Of a DNA stretch of 64,000 nt, positions 26,144 through 35,165 are shown one piece after another. This DNA comes from Psychromonas sp030397575. GTDB lineage: Bacteria > Pseudomonadota > Gammaproteobacteria > Enterobacterales > Psychromonadaceae. Below the pieces are notes generated by a model that worked only from the letters and a program-made list of their open reading frames with translations, was not told where the DNA came from and did no database searches. A program made the translations under genes and the position numbers. Each line of letters begins with the position of its first letter. The stretch's first letter is position 1. Where the stretch lies: assembly GCF_046250175.1 (NCBI RefSeq), contig NZ_CP176468.1; one strand, 5' to 3'.

Positions 26144-28504
26144 ATGAAATTGTTTCTAAAACTCGCATTAGCCGTATTACTTTTATTAGTTGCAGCCATC
26201 GTGATCGTAGTTGCTACCGTTGACCCAAATGACTACAAACAACAAATTCAAGACCAAGCTAAAAACGCCATTGACCGAGACTTAGTGATCACAGGAGACC
26301 TAGGTTGGAGCTTATATCCGCTATTAGGGTTTAAAAGTGGACAAGTAACATTACAAAACAGTCCAGAATTCGAAGAAAAAACACTATTAAACATACAAGA
26401 AGCTGCTGTATCGATTAACATTTTACCTTTATTTTCTGGTAACTTAGAAATTGGAGAGATTGTACTTGATGGTGTTGAATTCAATTTAATCACTAATAAA
26501 GATGGTACGACTAACCTTGACGACCTTACAGCAGATACTAGCGAAGAAACGGCGACTGACACTGTAGATCAAAAATCAACAGAGACGACTGACGAAGAAG
26601 CATCGAGTTCACTAGACCTATCGAAATTTGTCTTGTCTGGTATCAATATCACCAATGCGACTTTAAAAGTGATTGACCATCAAACCGATGAAACGCAAGA
26701 AGTTGCTATTAATAGTCTTCAACTAGAAGAGTTTGCATTTGGACAAGTTGCGCACTTCAGCTTAAACAGTTCAGTTAAAAATAGCCAAGTAGAAGCAGAT
26801 ATTGATGTTAACGCGGACGTATTTGTTGATGCCGACTTAACCACGGTAGAGCTAACTAATTTAACCATTGAAAGTGATATTTTAAGTGATGCCTTATCTG
26901 GCAGTAAGCTTAATATGATTTTCACCAGTGGTTTAAAATACCAGCCTGAAACACAAGAACTAGATATTCAAGCAATCACTATTAACAATACATTTACCGG
27001 TGATTTCTTAGCTGGCACCATTTATATCAATAGTAGTGATATCAATGTTGTTGAACATAACCAAGTGAACTTAGGTAAATTAACCTTAACCAGTAGTTTG
27101 AATGGTTCTGCATTACAAAATAACCAAGTAAACAGCACATTAGAAACGAACCTTGCGCTAGATATCGCCAAAAAAACGGCAAAAATTGATACGTTTAAAG
27201 TAAATAATTCTGTTAAAGGTAATGATGTTGAAGGTGAAATGAACTTCTCCTTACAAGAGCTAACTGTAAGTGATTTCCAAAAAATTCTTATTAAACAATT
27301 TACCATTGACAGTGAGATGGTGGTTGCAGCTATTGGTGAAAACAAAATTAACAGTGATATCTCAACAGATATCAGTTACGACCTAGACCAACAAAAACTC
27401 AGCCTAACATCACTTAAAACCAAAGTTGATGATATTGAATTAAATGGTGAAGTTAGTTTTGTTCAACAAGCAGTGCCAGTTATCCGTTACAACTTAAACG
27501 GTAATGTTTGGAATTTAAACCCTTACCTACCTGAAGCCACAGAAAACGCTAATTCTGAACAAGAAACAACCACTACAAGCGAAGAAGTTGAGCCAGATTT
27601 AAGCATTCTTAATGACTTAGATATTAAAGGATCGTTAACTATTGCCGGTATTTTATACCAAGATATTACCATCGGAAAAATTACTAATGGTTTAACAGTT
27701 AAAAATGGTAAAGCAACCATCAATCCATTAACCGCTAACCTATATGATGGTTCATTAACTGTTAACGCATCTGTTGATGAAGACGGCGGTAAAAATAGTT
27801 ACCAAGCAACCACAACACTGAAAAATGTTGCTTTACTCCCTCTTTTAAAAGATGCAGCAGAAGTTGATCTGTTAAGTGGTACAGCGAATTTTAACCTGGC
27901 AGCTAGTGGTCAAGGCCTGACTAGCACTAAAATCCAGCAAGGTGTAAATGCAAAAGGTGACTTTAAAGTACTAGACGGGGAACTGTATGGCATTAACTTA
28001 CCTTATGAAATACGTGTATTCAAAGCTAAACTAACGGGTAAAACAATTGATGAAGATAAATTGGTTAAAAAGACTGACTTTGCTTCTTTAACCGGTGAGT
28101 TTACTGTAGATGATGGTATTGCTAATAATCAAAAGTTAACCATGACATCACCCGTTATTCGTTTAGATGGTGCAGGTACAGCTGATACTATCAAGCAAAC
28201 GATTGACTACAAGTTAGGGGTTACACCTTTATCTAAAACAGATGAAAGTACTAGTTATGCAGATTTAAGCGGGGTTTCTATTCCACTGCGTATACAAGGT
28301 TCATTTTCTGATCCAAGCTTTAGCCTCGATACTGAAGGTGCGTTAAAAGAGCAACTTGAAGCAGCTAAAACAGCCGTTAAGGATAAAGCTAAAGAAGCAC
28401 TCAAAGATACAACCAAAGACATATTATCTGGAGAGAAAGTCTCTACTGATGACTTAAAAGAAGAAGCAAAAGACTTAAAAAACAAGTTAAAAGGCTTATT
28501 CTAG
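26144..28504 (+). CDS. AsmA-family envelope protein
   Basis: Start at the second ATG (26144), seven bases after AAGGA; the first at 26138 is too close. The product has 786 residues: an N-terminal membrane anchor (about 3-24), then an AsmA domain (DPNDYKQQIQDQAKNAI, ITGDLGWSLYPLLGFKSG) and a long beta-strand body, as in AsmA/TamB/YhdP proteins now viewed as phospholipid-transfer bridges. An acidic low-complexity insert lies at about 125-155 and the last 50 residues are a charged helix rich in Lys, Glu, Asp and Ala. The lipid-transport role is inferred from the family. Confidence 0.85.
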   Translation: MKLFLKLALAVLLLLVAAIVIVVATVDPNDYKQQIQDQAKNAIDRDLVITGDLGWSLYPLLGFKSGQVTLQNSPEFEEKTLLNIQEAAVSINILPLFSGNLEIGEIVLDGVEFNLITNKDGTTNLDDLTADTSEETATDTVDQKSTETTDEEASSSLDLSKFVLSGINITNATLKVIDHQTDETQEVAINSLQLEEFAFGQVAHFSLNSSVKNSQVEADIDVNADVFVDADLTTVELTNLTIESDILSDALSGSKLNMIFTSGLKYQPETQELDIQAITINNTFTGDFLAGTIYINSSDINVVEHNQVNLGKLTLTSSLNGSALQNNQVNSTLETNLALDIAKKTAKIDTFKVNNSVKGNDVEGEMNFSLQELTVSDFQKILIKQFTIDSEMVVAAIGENKINSDISTDISYDLDQQKLSLTSLKTKVDDIELNGEVSFVQQAVPVIRYNLNGNVWNLNPYLPEATENANSEQETTTTSEEVEPDLSILNDLDIKGSLTIAGILYQDITIGKITNGLTVKNGKATINPLTANLYDGSLTVNASVDEDGGKNSYQATTTLKNVALLPLLKDAAEVDLLSGTANFNLAASGQGLTSTKIQQGVNAKGDFKVLDGELYGINLPYEIRVFKAKLTGKTIDEDKLVKKTDFASLTGEFTVDDGIANNQKLTMTSPVIRLDGAGTADTIKQTIDYKLGVTPLSKTDESTSYADLSGVSIPLRIQGSFSDPSFSLDTEGALKEQLEAAKTAVKDKAKEALKDTTKDILSGEKVSTDDLKEEAKDLKNKLKGLF

Positions 28505-28593
28505 AGTGTGATAAAAATAAGTGAGTGAGTTAACCGCTTAATCGTTAGCAAAATCTTAATACTTTTATCATTAACTCAATATGCAGAGTTATA

Positions 28594-28630
28594 AAATAGC
28601 TAAATCAGCCCCCTGATTTAGCTATTTTTT
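28594..28630 (+). terminator. asmA-like gene terminator
   Basis: A 15-bp perfect stem (28594-28608 with 28613-28627), CCCC loop and T-run. Confidence 0.9.
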
Positions 28631-28728
28631 TATCTATATAAAGCATTCATAGACTTAATTAAGCATCGATCTCATCGCCAGACTTTACAGCAACAGACCA
28701 ACCTAACACGACTCAATTGAATACGTTC

Positions 28729-28843
28729 CCGAGAGGCTGGAGGCTATTTCCTCCTTGAGTTGAGAGGTTTATAAGGCGACCTATTTTGCGTGAGAAGCAT
28801 AACTTAGTTTAGAGCATAAGTTGAACCTTTCAAAAATTAACAG
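28729..28843. repeat. Dispersed repeat, family C, copy 1
   Basis: Contains CCGAGAGGCT at 28729-28738 and TTGAACCTTTCAAAAATTAA at 28821-28840. The second element recurs at 49311-49330 with one or two changes, and the first recurs inverted at 49341-49350. It may be a relic of a small non-coding element. Confidence 0.4.
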
Positions 28844-28921
28844 GGTTAATCTTCAGTCGAAAAACTGAAGAAAGAAGTTGATGATTGAGATTGCTCTTAT
28901 ACAGAACAAAATATTAACCAC

Positions 28922-28951
28922 AAAAAAAAGGATAACTTGCGTTACCCTTTT
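28922..28951 (-). terminator. Fasciclin gene terminator
   Basis: A stem of GGGTAAC with GTTATCC (one G-T pair), loop GCAA, followed on the minus strand by an eight-T tail. Confidence 0.8.
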
Positions 28952-29018
28952 ACATTAAATTCTTAAGACTCAATTTAAGAATTAATCTCTTTCGTATGAA
29001 AGTGATGAATTATGGAAT

Positions 29019-29516
29019 TTATTTTGGCATTAACACTGTGTCAACAGCATGAATAATACCATTGCTCGCTTCAACATCGGCAATCACAACATGTGCATTA
29101 TTAACCATTACTTTGTCGTCATTAACTTTAATCATGACCGACTGACCTTGAACTGTTTTTGCGCTATCAATTTTCACTACTTCTGATGCAGTCACTTTTC
29201 CTGGTACAACATGATAAGTAAGCACTGCAACCAGCTTATCTTTATTCTCTGGCTTCAATAGCATCTCAACAGTGCCTTCAGGCAGTTTCGAAAATGCATC
29301 GTCTGTTGGAGCAAATACTGTAAATGGGCCTTCACCTTTTAAGGTATCAACTAATCCGGCAGCTTTGACTGCTGCAACTAAAGTTGTAAAAGAACCATTT
29401 TCTGATGCCACTTCAACGATGTCTTTGTGCGTACCATGATGTGCAGCCTGCGCAACAGAGGTGAAGGTAAAGCTAGCAACTAAAATTGATAAGGTAGTGA
29501 TGAACTTCTTTAACAT
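29019..29516 (-). CDS. Exported fasciclin (FAS1) domain protein
   Basis: A 165-residue protein with a Sec signal peptide (1-24, ending AQA) and one FAS1 domain. Family signatures are GPFTVFAPTDDAFSKLP (about 83-99), LTYHVVPGKV and NGIIHAVDTVLMPK at the C-terminus. FAS1 proteins act in adhesion or matrix binding; this one would be periplasmic or secreted. The ribosome site AAGGA is well placed. It is monocistronic. Confidence 0.93.
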   Translation of the reverse strand: MLKKFITTLSILVASFTFTSVAQAAHHGTHKDIVEVASENGSFTTLVAAVKAAGLVDTLKGEGPFTVFAPTDDAFSKLPEGTVEMLLKPENKDKLVAVLTYHVVPGKVTASEVVKIDSAKTVQGQSVMIKVNDDKVMVNNAHVVIADVEASNGIIHAVDTVLMPK

Positions 29517-29907
29517 AGTATTTTCCTTTTGGATTGGACTGTAGAGTGTTATTTCGAAATGTTCAGATTGTTTTACGCTTGCTAAAACAAATAAGATCAG
29601 TCTAATTAAACAACAAATATCAAACAGTCGGCTTTTATCAATTTTAATTTAAATACTAAACATTTGACTCCCTATCGCTTAACAATACCCCAGTGAATCT
29701 TAATGCTTTTTATCTATATAAATAGAAAAACAAATAAAATCATAAGCTTAAAAATAAATAATTATTGAATTATCTTGAAAATATTGATTCATAAAAAACG
29801 ACTAGATAGCCCTCGCACTATATTGGCCACACTATAAGCTGACATAAAAGCAGTATACAATGATATGAATAGAGCCTTTATCACCTTCAAAAAGAGGAGT
29901 TAGTACA
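29517..29907. other. Divergent intergenic region, fasciclin/HAD
   Basis: A 391-base AT-rich gap that should hold both promoters. No gene or convincing operator was recognised. Confidence 0.4.
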
Positions 29908-30735
29908 TTGAAAATGATTGCAGGTTTAACAGATATTATTGATAAATTTGACACTTTTATTCTAGATCAATGGGGGGTATTACATAATGGTGGATACGCT
30001 TTCCCTGAAGCAATAGCTGCATTAAATTTATTAAAAGCACATAACAAAAAAGTCGTCATCTTATCGAATAGCGGCAAAAACAGTGCATTCTCCTATGCTC
30101 GACTCACTGAATCAGGCATCAGCCGTGATCTATACCTAGATGTGATGACGTCTGGTGATCATATGCGTGATAACTTCAACTCAGGGAAGTTCAAAACTCT
30201 GGGTCAACAAGCCTTACATTTCAAATGGGAAGAAGATGATACTGTACTTGAAGATTGCAGTGTGCAATCAGTAGCAACAGCAGAACAAGCTTCTTTTATA
30301 CTATGTTGTGGTGTAGATAGAGGCAGTGTTGAAGCTTATGTGGAGGATTTAGCTATTGCCTGCCGTAACAACCTAGAGTTAGTTGTGAGTAACCCTGATC
30401 TTGTTGCCATGACACCAGAAGGTAACTTAAAAACCTGTCCAGGTGCGATTGCCATGGCTTACCAAAAGCTGGGCGGAAAAGTACATTGGCATGGTAAGCC
30501 ACAAAAAGAGATCTACGACATGTGCAAAACCCTAGTTGGTGGATGGGGTAACGCTATTGCTGTCGGTGATAGTTTAGAGCATGACATTGCAGGCGCAAAT
30601 GGCGCAGGTATTAGTAGTTTATTCATTACTAGTGGTATTCACGCAGATAAAATTTCCGATCTTGCAAGTATTGAAAAATTAGCCAAGCAATACAAAGTCG
30701 CTCCTGACTTTTACATCGACTGGTTTAAGCAATAA
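29908..30735 (+). CDS. HAD-superfamily class IIA hydrolase (TIGR01459-like)
   Basis: A 275-residue phosphatase-fold protein. Motif I is FILDQWGVLHNG (about 17-28; the nucleophile is the first Asp), motif II VVILSNSGKNS, and the C-terminal motif IAVGDSLEHDIAGANGAG. The cap between them is of class IIA type. The start is probably TTG at 29908, because GAGGAG lies eight bases upstream of it and fourteen from the ATG two codons later. The substrate is unknown; relatives include sugar- and nucleotide-phosphate phosphatases. Confidence 0.82.
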   Translation: MKMIAGLTDIIDKFDTFILDQWGVLHNGGYAFPEAIAALNLLKAHNKKVVILSNSGKNSAFSYARLTESGISRDLYLDVMTSGDHMRDNFNSGKFKTLGQQALHFKWEEDDTVLEDCSVQSVATAEQASFILCCGVDRGSVEAYVEDLAIACRNNLELVVSNPDLVAMTPEGNLKTCPGAIAMAYQKLGGKVHWHGKPQKEIYDMCKTLVGGWGNAIAVGDSLEHDIAGANGAGISSLFITSGIHADKISDLASIEKLAKQYKVAPDFYIDWFKQ

Positions 30736-30791
30736 GAAAAACATCTTCAATTATTGTAATTAATAAACTTCAATAGACGCTAAATTCTGAG

Positions 30792-30823
30792 CCTAAGCTA
30801 TTTTACTAGAAAAGTAGCTTAGG
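30792..30823 (+). terminator. Terminator-like hairpin after HAD gene
   Basis: CCTAAGCTA (30792-30800) pairs with TAGCTTAGG (30815-30823); the arms extend inward by A-T pairs, and a short T-rich tail follows. Confidence 0.65.
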
Positions 30824-31120
30824 TTTGTCTTCTATATTTCGGAATCCACAAAAGATCAGACGTAAAAAATATTATTTATCAGCAATAAGTCTTTGTTATC
30901 TATAAAAATTGGTCTTGGATATCTTTCTTTATTGCTAGCTATATAATCACTTTATTAGAAGATTTCTAGCTACTCGGCTACTAATTAAGCAACTAGTGTC
31001 TACAAGTAGAGCCCCCCATTAGTTGATTTGGAAAAATCTCACTTTTAAACAACTACCCCAAATGATAATTCACTACGTAGACCAAATTTATAAAAATATA
31101 AAATTTTAAACAACATAAAT

Positions 31121-31136
31121 TGTGACAAGGATCACC
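31121..31136. promoter_or_regulatory. Candidate CRP site upstream of porin
   Basis: TGTGA-N6-TCACC, differing at one base from the CRP core TGTGA-N6-TCACA, about 195 bases upstream of the porin start. Porins are often under CRP control; no further support is available. Confidence 0.55.
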
Positions 31137-31329
31137 AAAAGCCACTTTATTTGTGAGTTTATTGTGAATTCTTTGAAAAAATTATATAGATTGGCAAGTG
31201 TGATTTAAAAGGACACGGATAGTCTACATTTTCTGCAGGAAGCATTTAACACATCTTCCTGCTTACCTAAATAATAACATTTAAATATGACAATTTTTAA
31301 ATGACTCTAAGAAAAACAGGAAAATGAAT

Positions 31330-32307
31330 ATGACATTCAATAAATACCTACTTGCTATCACGTCTAGCGCAATTATATCTTCTCCTCTTTATGCAGCAAC
31401 AGTTTATAAAACAGATACTCAAGAATTCAATGTGGGTGGTCGTGTTGAAGTACGTGGTAACGTAACTGATGGCGAATACTCTGATGCATCACGTGTACGT
31501 TTAAATGTGAATGGTAAAAATAAATTAAGCGATGACTTAACTGTATTTGGCCGTTACGAGTTTGAAATTACTGAAAACGAAGATGATAATGAAGCTAACT
31601 TAAATACTCGTCACCTATACGTGGGTGCCGATACACAAGCAGGTTCATTCATTTACGGTCATCAAGTTAATGCGGTAACTTACCTAACTGATTTTACCGA
31701 CCAAGCTGAAACATTCAGCGGTTACGTTAATGAAAACACGGTAACGACAGCAGACCGTTCAAAAAATACATTACGCTACGTTTACACTGCTGATGCGTTA
31801 ACTGTACAAGCTTCTGCAACGCAAAACGCAAATGATAATGCTGATGGTTACGGTTTAATGGCAGCTTACAAGTTTAGCCCTGAGCTTGAATTAGCAGCTG
31901 GTGTAGCAACAAGTGATCAAGAATACGGTAACGGTACAGATACTGATGATTCAACTTCATACTTAGTAGCAGCTAAATACACTAAAGGTAATGTTTACCT
32001 ATCAGCAATGGGTATGGCTGGTGATATCTCTGCAGAAGGCGTAGAGGGCTCTGATTTTGTTGCAGCTGACGCTTTTGCTGCTTACTACTTTGGTGAAAAC
32101 CAAGAGAACGTAGTAAATGCAAGCTACAGCTACTACTCAGCTGATGATATCGATGCATTAGACACAAACTTTGTTGGTGTTGAATACGCTCGTTACATGG
32201 GTAACTTCGCATTATACGGTAGCTATAAATTAGCTTTAAACAACGATACTTCAAGTGGTTCTGGTCGTGAAAACGAACTACAATTTGGTGCTCGTTACGG
32301 TTTCTAA
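31330..32307 (+). CDS. Outer-membrane porin
   Basis: Start at the ATG 31330, eight bases after AGGA; the ATG at 31324 is only two bases away from it. The product has 325 residues with a Sec signal (about 1-22, ending LYAA). The body is a run of amphipathic beta strands with the Gram-negative porin pattern (VGGRVEVRGNV, GRYEFEITE, RHLYVGADTQAGSFIYG, LRYVYTADAL) and the C-terminal strand ending ARYGF, the BAM-recognition terminal Phe. General diffusion of small hydrophilic solutes is the expected role. Confidence 0.93.
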   Translation: MTFNKYLLAITSSAIISSPLYAATVYKTDTQEFNVGGRVEVRGNVTDGEYSDASRVRLNVNGKNKLSDDLTVFGRYEFEITENEDDNEANLNTRHLYVGADTQAGSFIYGHQVNAVTYLTDFTDQAETFSGYVNENTVTTADRSKNTLRYVYTADALTVQASATQNANDNADGYGLMAAYKFSPELELAAGVATSDQEYGNGTDTDDSTSYLVAAKYTKGNVYLSAMGMAGDISAEGVEGSDFVAADAFAAYYFGENQENVVNASYSYYSADDIDALDTNFVGVEYARYMGNFALYGSYKLALNNDTSSGSGRENELQFGARYGF

Positions 32308-32335
32308 GCTTTCTTTAATTTAAAGAATACATATT

Positions 32336-32362
32336 AAAAGCACTCTTTTGAGTGCTTTTTTT
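32336..32362 (+). terminator. Porin gene terminator
   Basis: A 10-bp stem (32336-32345 with 32350-32359), TTTT loop and T-run. Confidence 0.9.
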
Positions 32363-32382
32363 GTGGTAAATTAATACCGATC

Positions 32383-32410
32383 AACAGATCTATTTTACTT
32401 GTTAAAATAA
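32383..32410. repeat. Short dispersed repeat, family A, copy 2
   Basis: AACAGATCTATTTTACTTG then TTAAAATAA, the same layout as the copy at 33131, here just downstream of the porin terminator. Confidence 0.6.
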
Positions 32411-32520
32411 TTTGTATAAAACTTAAATTGAGTAAAGCATATCAGCCCTATTATATAGGTCATTTATATACCTCACTCTACGCATCATTTCCTCTCCTTT
32501 AAGCATAATGAGCATTACAT

Positions 32521-33132
32521 ATGAAACTAATGAATTTTTTAACCCTTGCCTTAATCAGTACCTTAAGCCAACAGGCTTTTGCTGATATTACTTTAACGCT
32601 TCCTACACAATTAACACTACAAGTCGTCAATGGTAAACAGGCTAAACAGCAAAGCTCATTAACATTAAAAGATGGAACAAACCAAATCGCTTTTGAATAT
32701 GAAGGCAATTACCGTCAAGGCGGTGAGGTTAACTACTTCACGACAGATACCTTAATAATCACCTTTCAGGGCAAAAACCAAGATTATACAATCAGCTTAC
32801 CGGCACTTCGTTCAGCAAGACAAGTTGATCAATTTAACGCAGAACCAAAAATCATCATCACAGATATTAACGGTGAAGCCGTTCCCTTCGAGCAAGGTAA
32901 GTTAATGAAGAGCGGTATTCAATTTAACCGAGACTTAGTTGCTGAAACGGTTGCTTATAATCAAACAGACAAACCAGCTTCATTACAACAACCGGCGACA
33001 ATTATTATTCCAGCCAATGGTCAAACTGAAGGTGATGTAGCAGGTCAAATGCTAGATTACTGGTACAAGAAAGCAGATGAGAAAACTCGTGCGCAATTTA
33101 AAGCGCGTATTAATACCAATCACACTAAGTAA
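32521..33132 (+). CDS. DUF2057 (YccT/UPF0319) family exported protein
   Basis: A 203-residue protein with a Sec signal (1-22, ending QAFA) and a beta-rich mature part. ITLTLPTQLTLQVVNGK and the LKDGTNQIAFEYEGNYRQ segment are typical of the DUF2057 family. The enterobacterial member YccT (CsgI) is periplasmic and reported to restrain curli assembly; no curli genes are in this window, so that role should not be assumed. Monocistronic. Confidence 0.82.
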   Translation: MKLMNFLTLALISTLSQQAFADITLTLPTQLTLQVVNGKQAKQQSSLTLKDGTNQIAFEYEGNYRQGGEVNYFTTDTLIITFQGKNQDYTISLPALRSARQVDQFNAEPKIIITDINGEAVPFEQGKLMKSGIQFNRDLVAETVAYNQTDKPASLQQPATIIIPANGQTEGDVAGQMLDYWYKKADEKTRAQFKARINTNHTK

Positions 33133-33157
33133 CTGATCTATTTTACTTGTTAAAATG
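33131..33157. repeat. Short dispersed repeat, family A, copy 3
   Basis: AACTGATCTATTTTACTTG then TTAAAAT, overlapping the last bases of the DUF2057 gene's stop codon. Confidence 0.6.
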
Positions 33158-33305
33158 AATTATCTCTTGTTTGCGCTTTGCTTAACTCAGCAAGCGCAAA
33201 CATATCCTTCCCCTTTTCCTCATAAATTTATGCCTCACAGATAACAAAGCGCTATATGTTGCATTGCACTTTCATTTAAACTTGTTATGATTCAAAACAC
33301 TTATA

Positions 33306-33401
33306 GTCGGGGAGCCGAAGGCTGAGAACGAATGCGATATCTACTGGGATTGCATCGATACCCGTTGAACCTGATACAGTTAGCACTGGCGCAGGGAACT
33401 A
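33306..33401 (+). promoter_or_regulatory. TPP riboswitch (THI element)
   Basis: The conserved blocks are present in order: GGGG at 33309-33312, CTGAGA at 33322-33327, ACCCGTTGAACCTGAT ending at 33375, and GCAGGGAA at 33391-33398. A variable stem fills 33328-33358. It senses thiamine pyrophosphate and should switch off the downstream salvage operon when TPP is abundant. Confidence 0.97.
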
Positions 33402-33454
33402 TGTAAACACCTACCATAGTGCACCTTTGCGCGTATTGGGTTTTATCATATAGT

Positions 33455-33475
33455 TCCGATGGCGTTGTAATCGGA
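33455..33475 (+). promoter_or_regulatory. Hairpin masking the thiD ribosome site
   Basis: TCCGAT (33455-33460) pairs with ATCGGA (33470-33475); the right arm contains most of the CGGAG ribosome site for the ATG at 33482. Together with the riboswitch 50 bases upstream and no T-run, this favours control of translation initiation over termination. Confidence 0.65.
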
Positions 33476-33481
33476 GCAATG

Positions 33482-34372
33482 ATGGCCAATAACAACCTTA
33501 AAACTCAAATAACAGACTCAATTAAAATATCTTCAACTCATGCAGAAGTGCCTATTGTGTTGACCATCGCAGGTTCTGATAGTGGCGGTGGCGCAGGTAT
33601 TCAAGCGGATATTAAGGCTATTTCAGCCACAGGTGGTTATGCTTGCTCAGCCATTACCGCTATCACAGCGCAAAACACCCTAGGTGTTTCTGGTATTTTC
33701 CCAATTCCACTAGAGCATGTTGAAAAGCAACTGGATGCAGTTTTCAGTGACTTAAATATCGTGGCCGTAAAAGTAGGTATGCTAGCTGATAGTGATATTA
33801 TTCGCTTGGTTACCAAAAAGCTGAAACAGTACCAGCCTCAGTTTGTCATAATTGACCCGGTAATGGTCACTACCAATGGCGATTTACTATTAGAAAAATC
33901 AGCAATTCAAACATTAAAATCTGAGCTATTCCCTTTAGCCGATATTATTACTCCAAACCTACCTGAAGCCGCAGCCTTAATCGGCGATAGTACATCCTAT
34001 AACCTTCCTGAAACAACGCAGCAGATGCAATCAATGGTCGACGGGTTACGCCAATTAGGTACTAAAGCCGTGCTATTAAAAGGTGGATATTTACAAAAAG
34101 ATAAACACAGTACTGATCTGTTAATTTTATCTAATGTAATTCAAGAGTTAACAGCAGATCGAGTTTACACCGATAATAACCATGGTACAGGCTGTACACT
34201 TTCCTCAGCTATTGCTTCTTATTTAGCACAAGGTTATCTATTAGCAGAGGCAGTGCAAACTGCAAAAAATTATATTACTCAAGCGTTAGTTCATGCCGAC
34301 CAACTCACTATCGGTAAAGGGCGAGGCCCAGTACATCACTTTTACCAACAACACAATGACAGTGATTGCTAA
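33482..34372 (+). CDS. thiD: Hydroxymethylpyrimidine (phosphate) kinase ThiD
   Basis: A 296-residue ribokinase-fold enzyme from the ATG at 33482; the frame is open further upstream through the riboswitch region, but GGAG at 33473-33476 fixes the start. It phosphorylates HMP and HMP-P. Motifs: TIAGSDSGGGAGIQADIK (about 27-44), VIDPVMVTTNGD, TPNLPEAAAL and the anion hole NHGTGCTLSSAIASYLAQG. It is the first gene of a seven-gene thiamine salvage operon. Confidence 0.95.
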   Translation: MANNNLKTQITDSIKISSTHAEVPIVLTIAGSDSGGGAGIQADIKAISATGGYACSAITAITAQNTLGVSGIFPIPLEHVEKQLDAVFSDLNIVAVKVGMLADSDIIRLVTKKLKQYQPQFVIIDPVMVTTNGDLLLEKSAIQTLKSELFPLADIITPNLPEAAALIGDSTSYNLPETTQQMQSMVDGLRQLGTKAVLLKGGYLQKDKHSTDLLILSNVIQELTADRVYTDNNHGTGCTLSSAIASYLAQGYLLAEAVQTAKNYITQALVHADQLTIGKGRGPVHHFYQQHNDSDC

Positions 34373-34373
34373 C

Positions 34374-35165
34374 ATGCTATTAACCACTGCAGATACAAAG
34401 CCCTTATATTCACCAGCTATTACCATTGAACAAGGCGCTATACAGTATCAACAAGATACCCAACCTGTATTATCAGGCCTAAATATGCAAATGCCAGCAC
34501 AAAGCTGGACTTGTATTTTAGGGCGGAGTGGCTGTGGTAAAACCACCCTATTACGCTATCTTGCTAATCTGCTAGCAGATAAAGTGCAGTGGTCTGGCGA
34601 GTTATCCACCAGCAACCAAATCGCGCTGAAAGGGCAAGTCGCTTATATGGCTCAACAAGACTTATTAATGCCTTGGTTAAACGTATTAGACAATGTGTTA
34701 CTTAGTGAAAAATTTTCAAAAAAAACTCTGCGCTCTCCATCAAAAGTTCAGCAATATGAAAAAGCTATCGCATTATTAACTGAAGTAGGATTAACAGACA
34801 AAACCCAAGAGTTACCACAAAATTTATCAGGGGGTATGCGCCAACGAGTAGCATTAGCAAGAACCTTAATGCAAGACAAACCCGTGGTGCTAATGGATGA
34901 GCCCTTCTCGGCCCTAGATGCGGTTACACGCTATAAACTACAAAACTTAGCGCACCGATTATTAAAAAATAAGACAGTTTTATTAATCACCCACGACCCG
35001 TTGGAAGCCATTCGCCTAGCCGACCAATTATACATTCTGCATGGAAAACCAGCTTTTGCTAGTGCGCTATCACTGCCAAAACAACAAACACCCAGAGAGT
35101 TGAATGCTGAAAGTGCGGCATTACAACAGCGAGTTATTCAACGCTTAGAGCAAGATTATGAATAA
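34374..35165 (+). CDS. thiZ: HMP precursor ABC transporter, ATP-binding subunit ThiZ
   Basis: An ABC ATPase of about 263 residues. Walker A is GRSGCGKTTLL, the signature LSGGMRQRVALAR and Walker B VVLMDEPFSALD. The start is placed at 34374, one base past the thiD stop; an in-frame ATG at 34356 inside thiD is equally possible and neither has a strong ribosome site, so translational coupling is likely. It energises the ThiXYZ importer of pyrimidine precursors. It overlaps thiX by eight bases. Confidence 0.88.
   Translation: MLLTTADTKPLYSPAITIEQGAIQYQQDTQPVLSGLNMQMPAQSWTCILGRSGCGKTTLLRYLANLLADKVQWSGELSTSNQIALKGQVAYMAQQDLLMPWLNVLDNVLLSEKFSKKTLRSPSKVQQYEKAIALLTEVGLTDKTQELPQNLSGGMRQRVALARTLMQDKPVVLMDEPFSALDAVTRYKLQNLAHRLLKNKTVLLITHDPLEAIRLADQLYILHGKPAFASALSLPKQQTPRELNAESAALQQRVIQRLEQDYE

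Larger units (their letters stand above)
28505..29018. other. Intergenic region between asmA-like and fasciclin genes
   Basis: A 514-base gap between convergent genes. It holds a terminator for each gene (28594-28630 and 28922-28951) and, between them, sequence with a dispersed repeat seen again near 49.3 kb. No gene was recognised. Confidence 0.5.
30736..31329. other. Long upstream region of the porin gene
   Basis: Nearly 600 bases without a recognisable gene. The left part holds a terminator-like hairpin (30792-30823) for the HAD gene. The right part holds a CRP-like site at 31121-31136 and very AT-rich sequence, consistent with a regulated porin promoter and a long leader. Confidence 0.5.

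Noticed and set aside
26248..27345. Several minus-strand open frames inside the AsmA gene
   Set aside because: They are Ser/Leu-rich mirror products of the beta-strand codons on the plus strand.
33419..33481. Upstream GTG start for thiD giving a 317-residue protein
   Set aside because: It lacks a ribosome site and would run through the regulatory hairpin; GGAG sits just before 33482.
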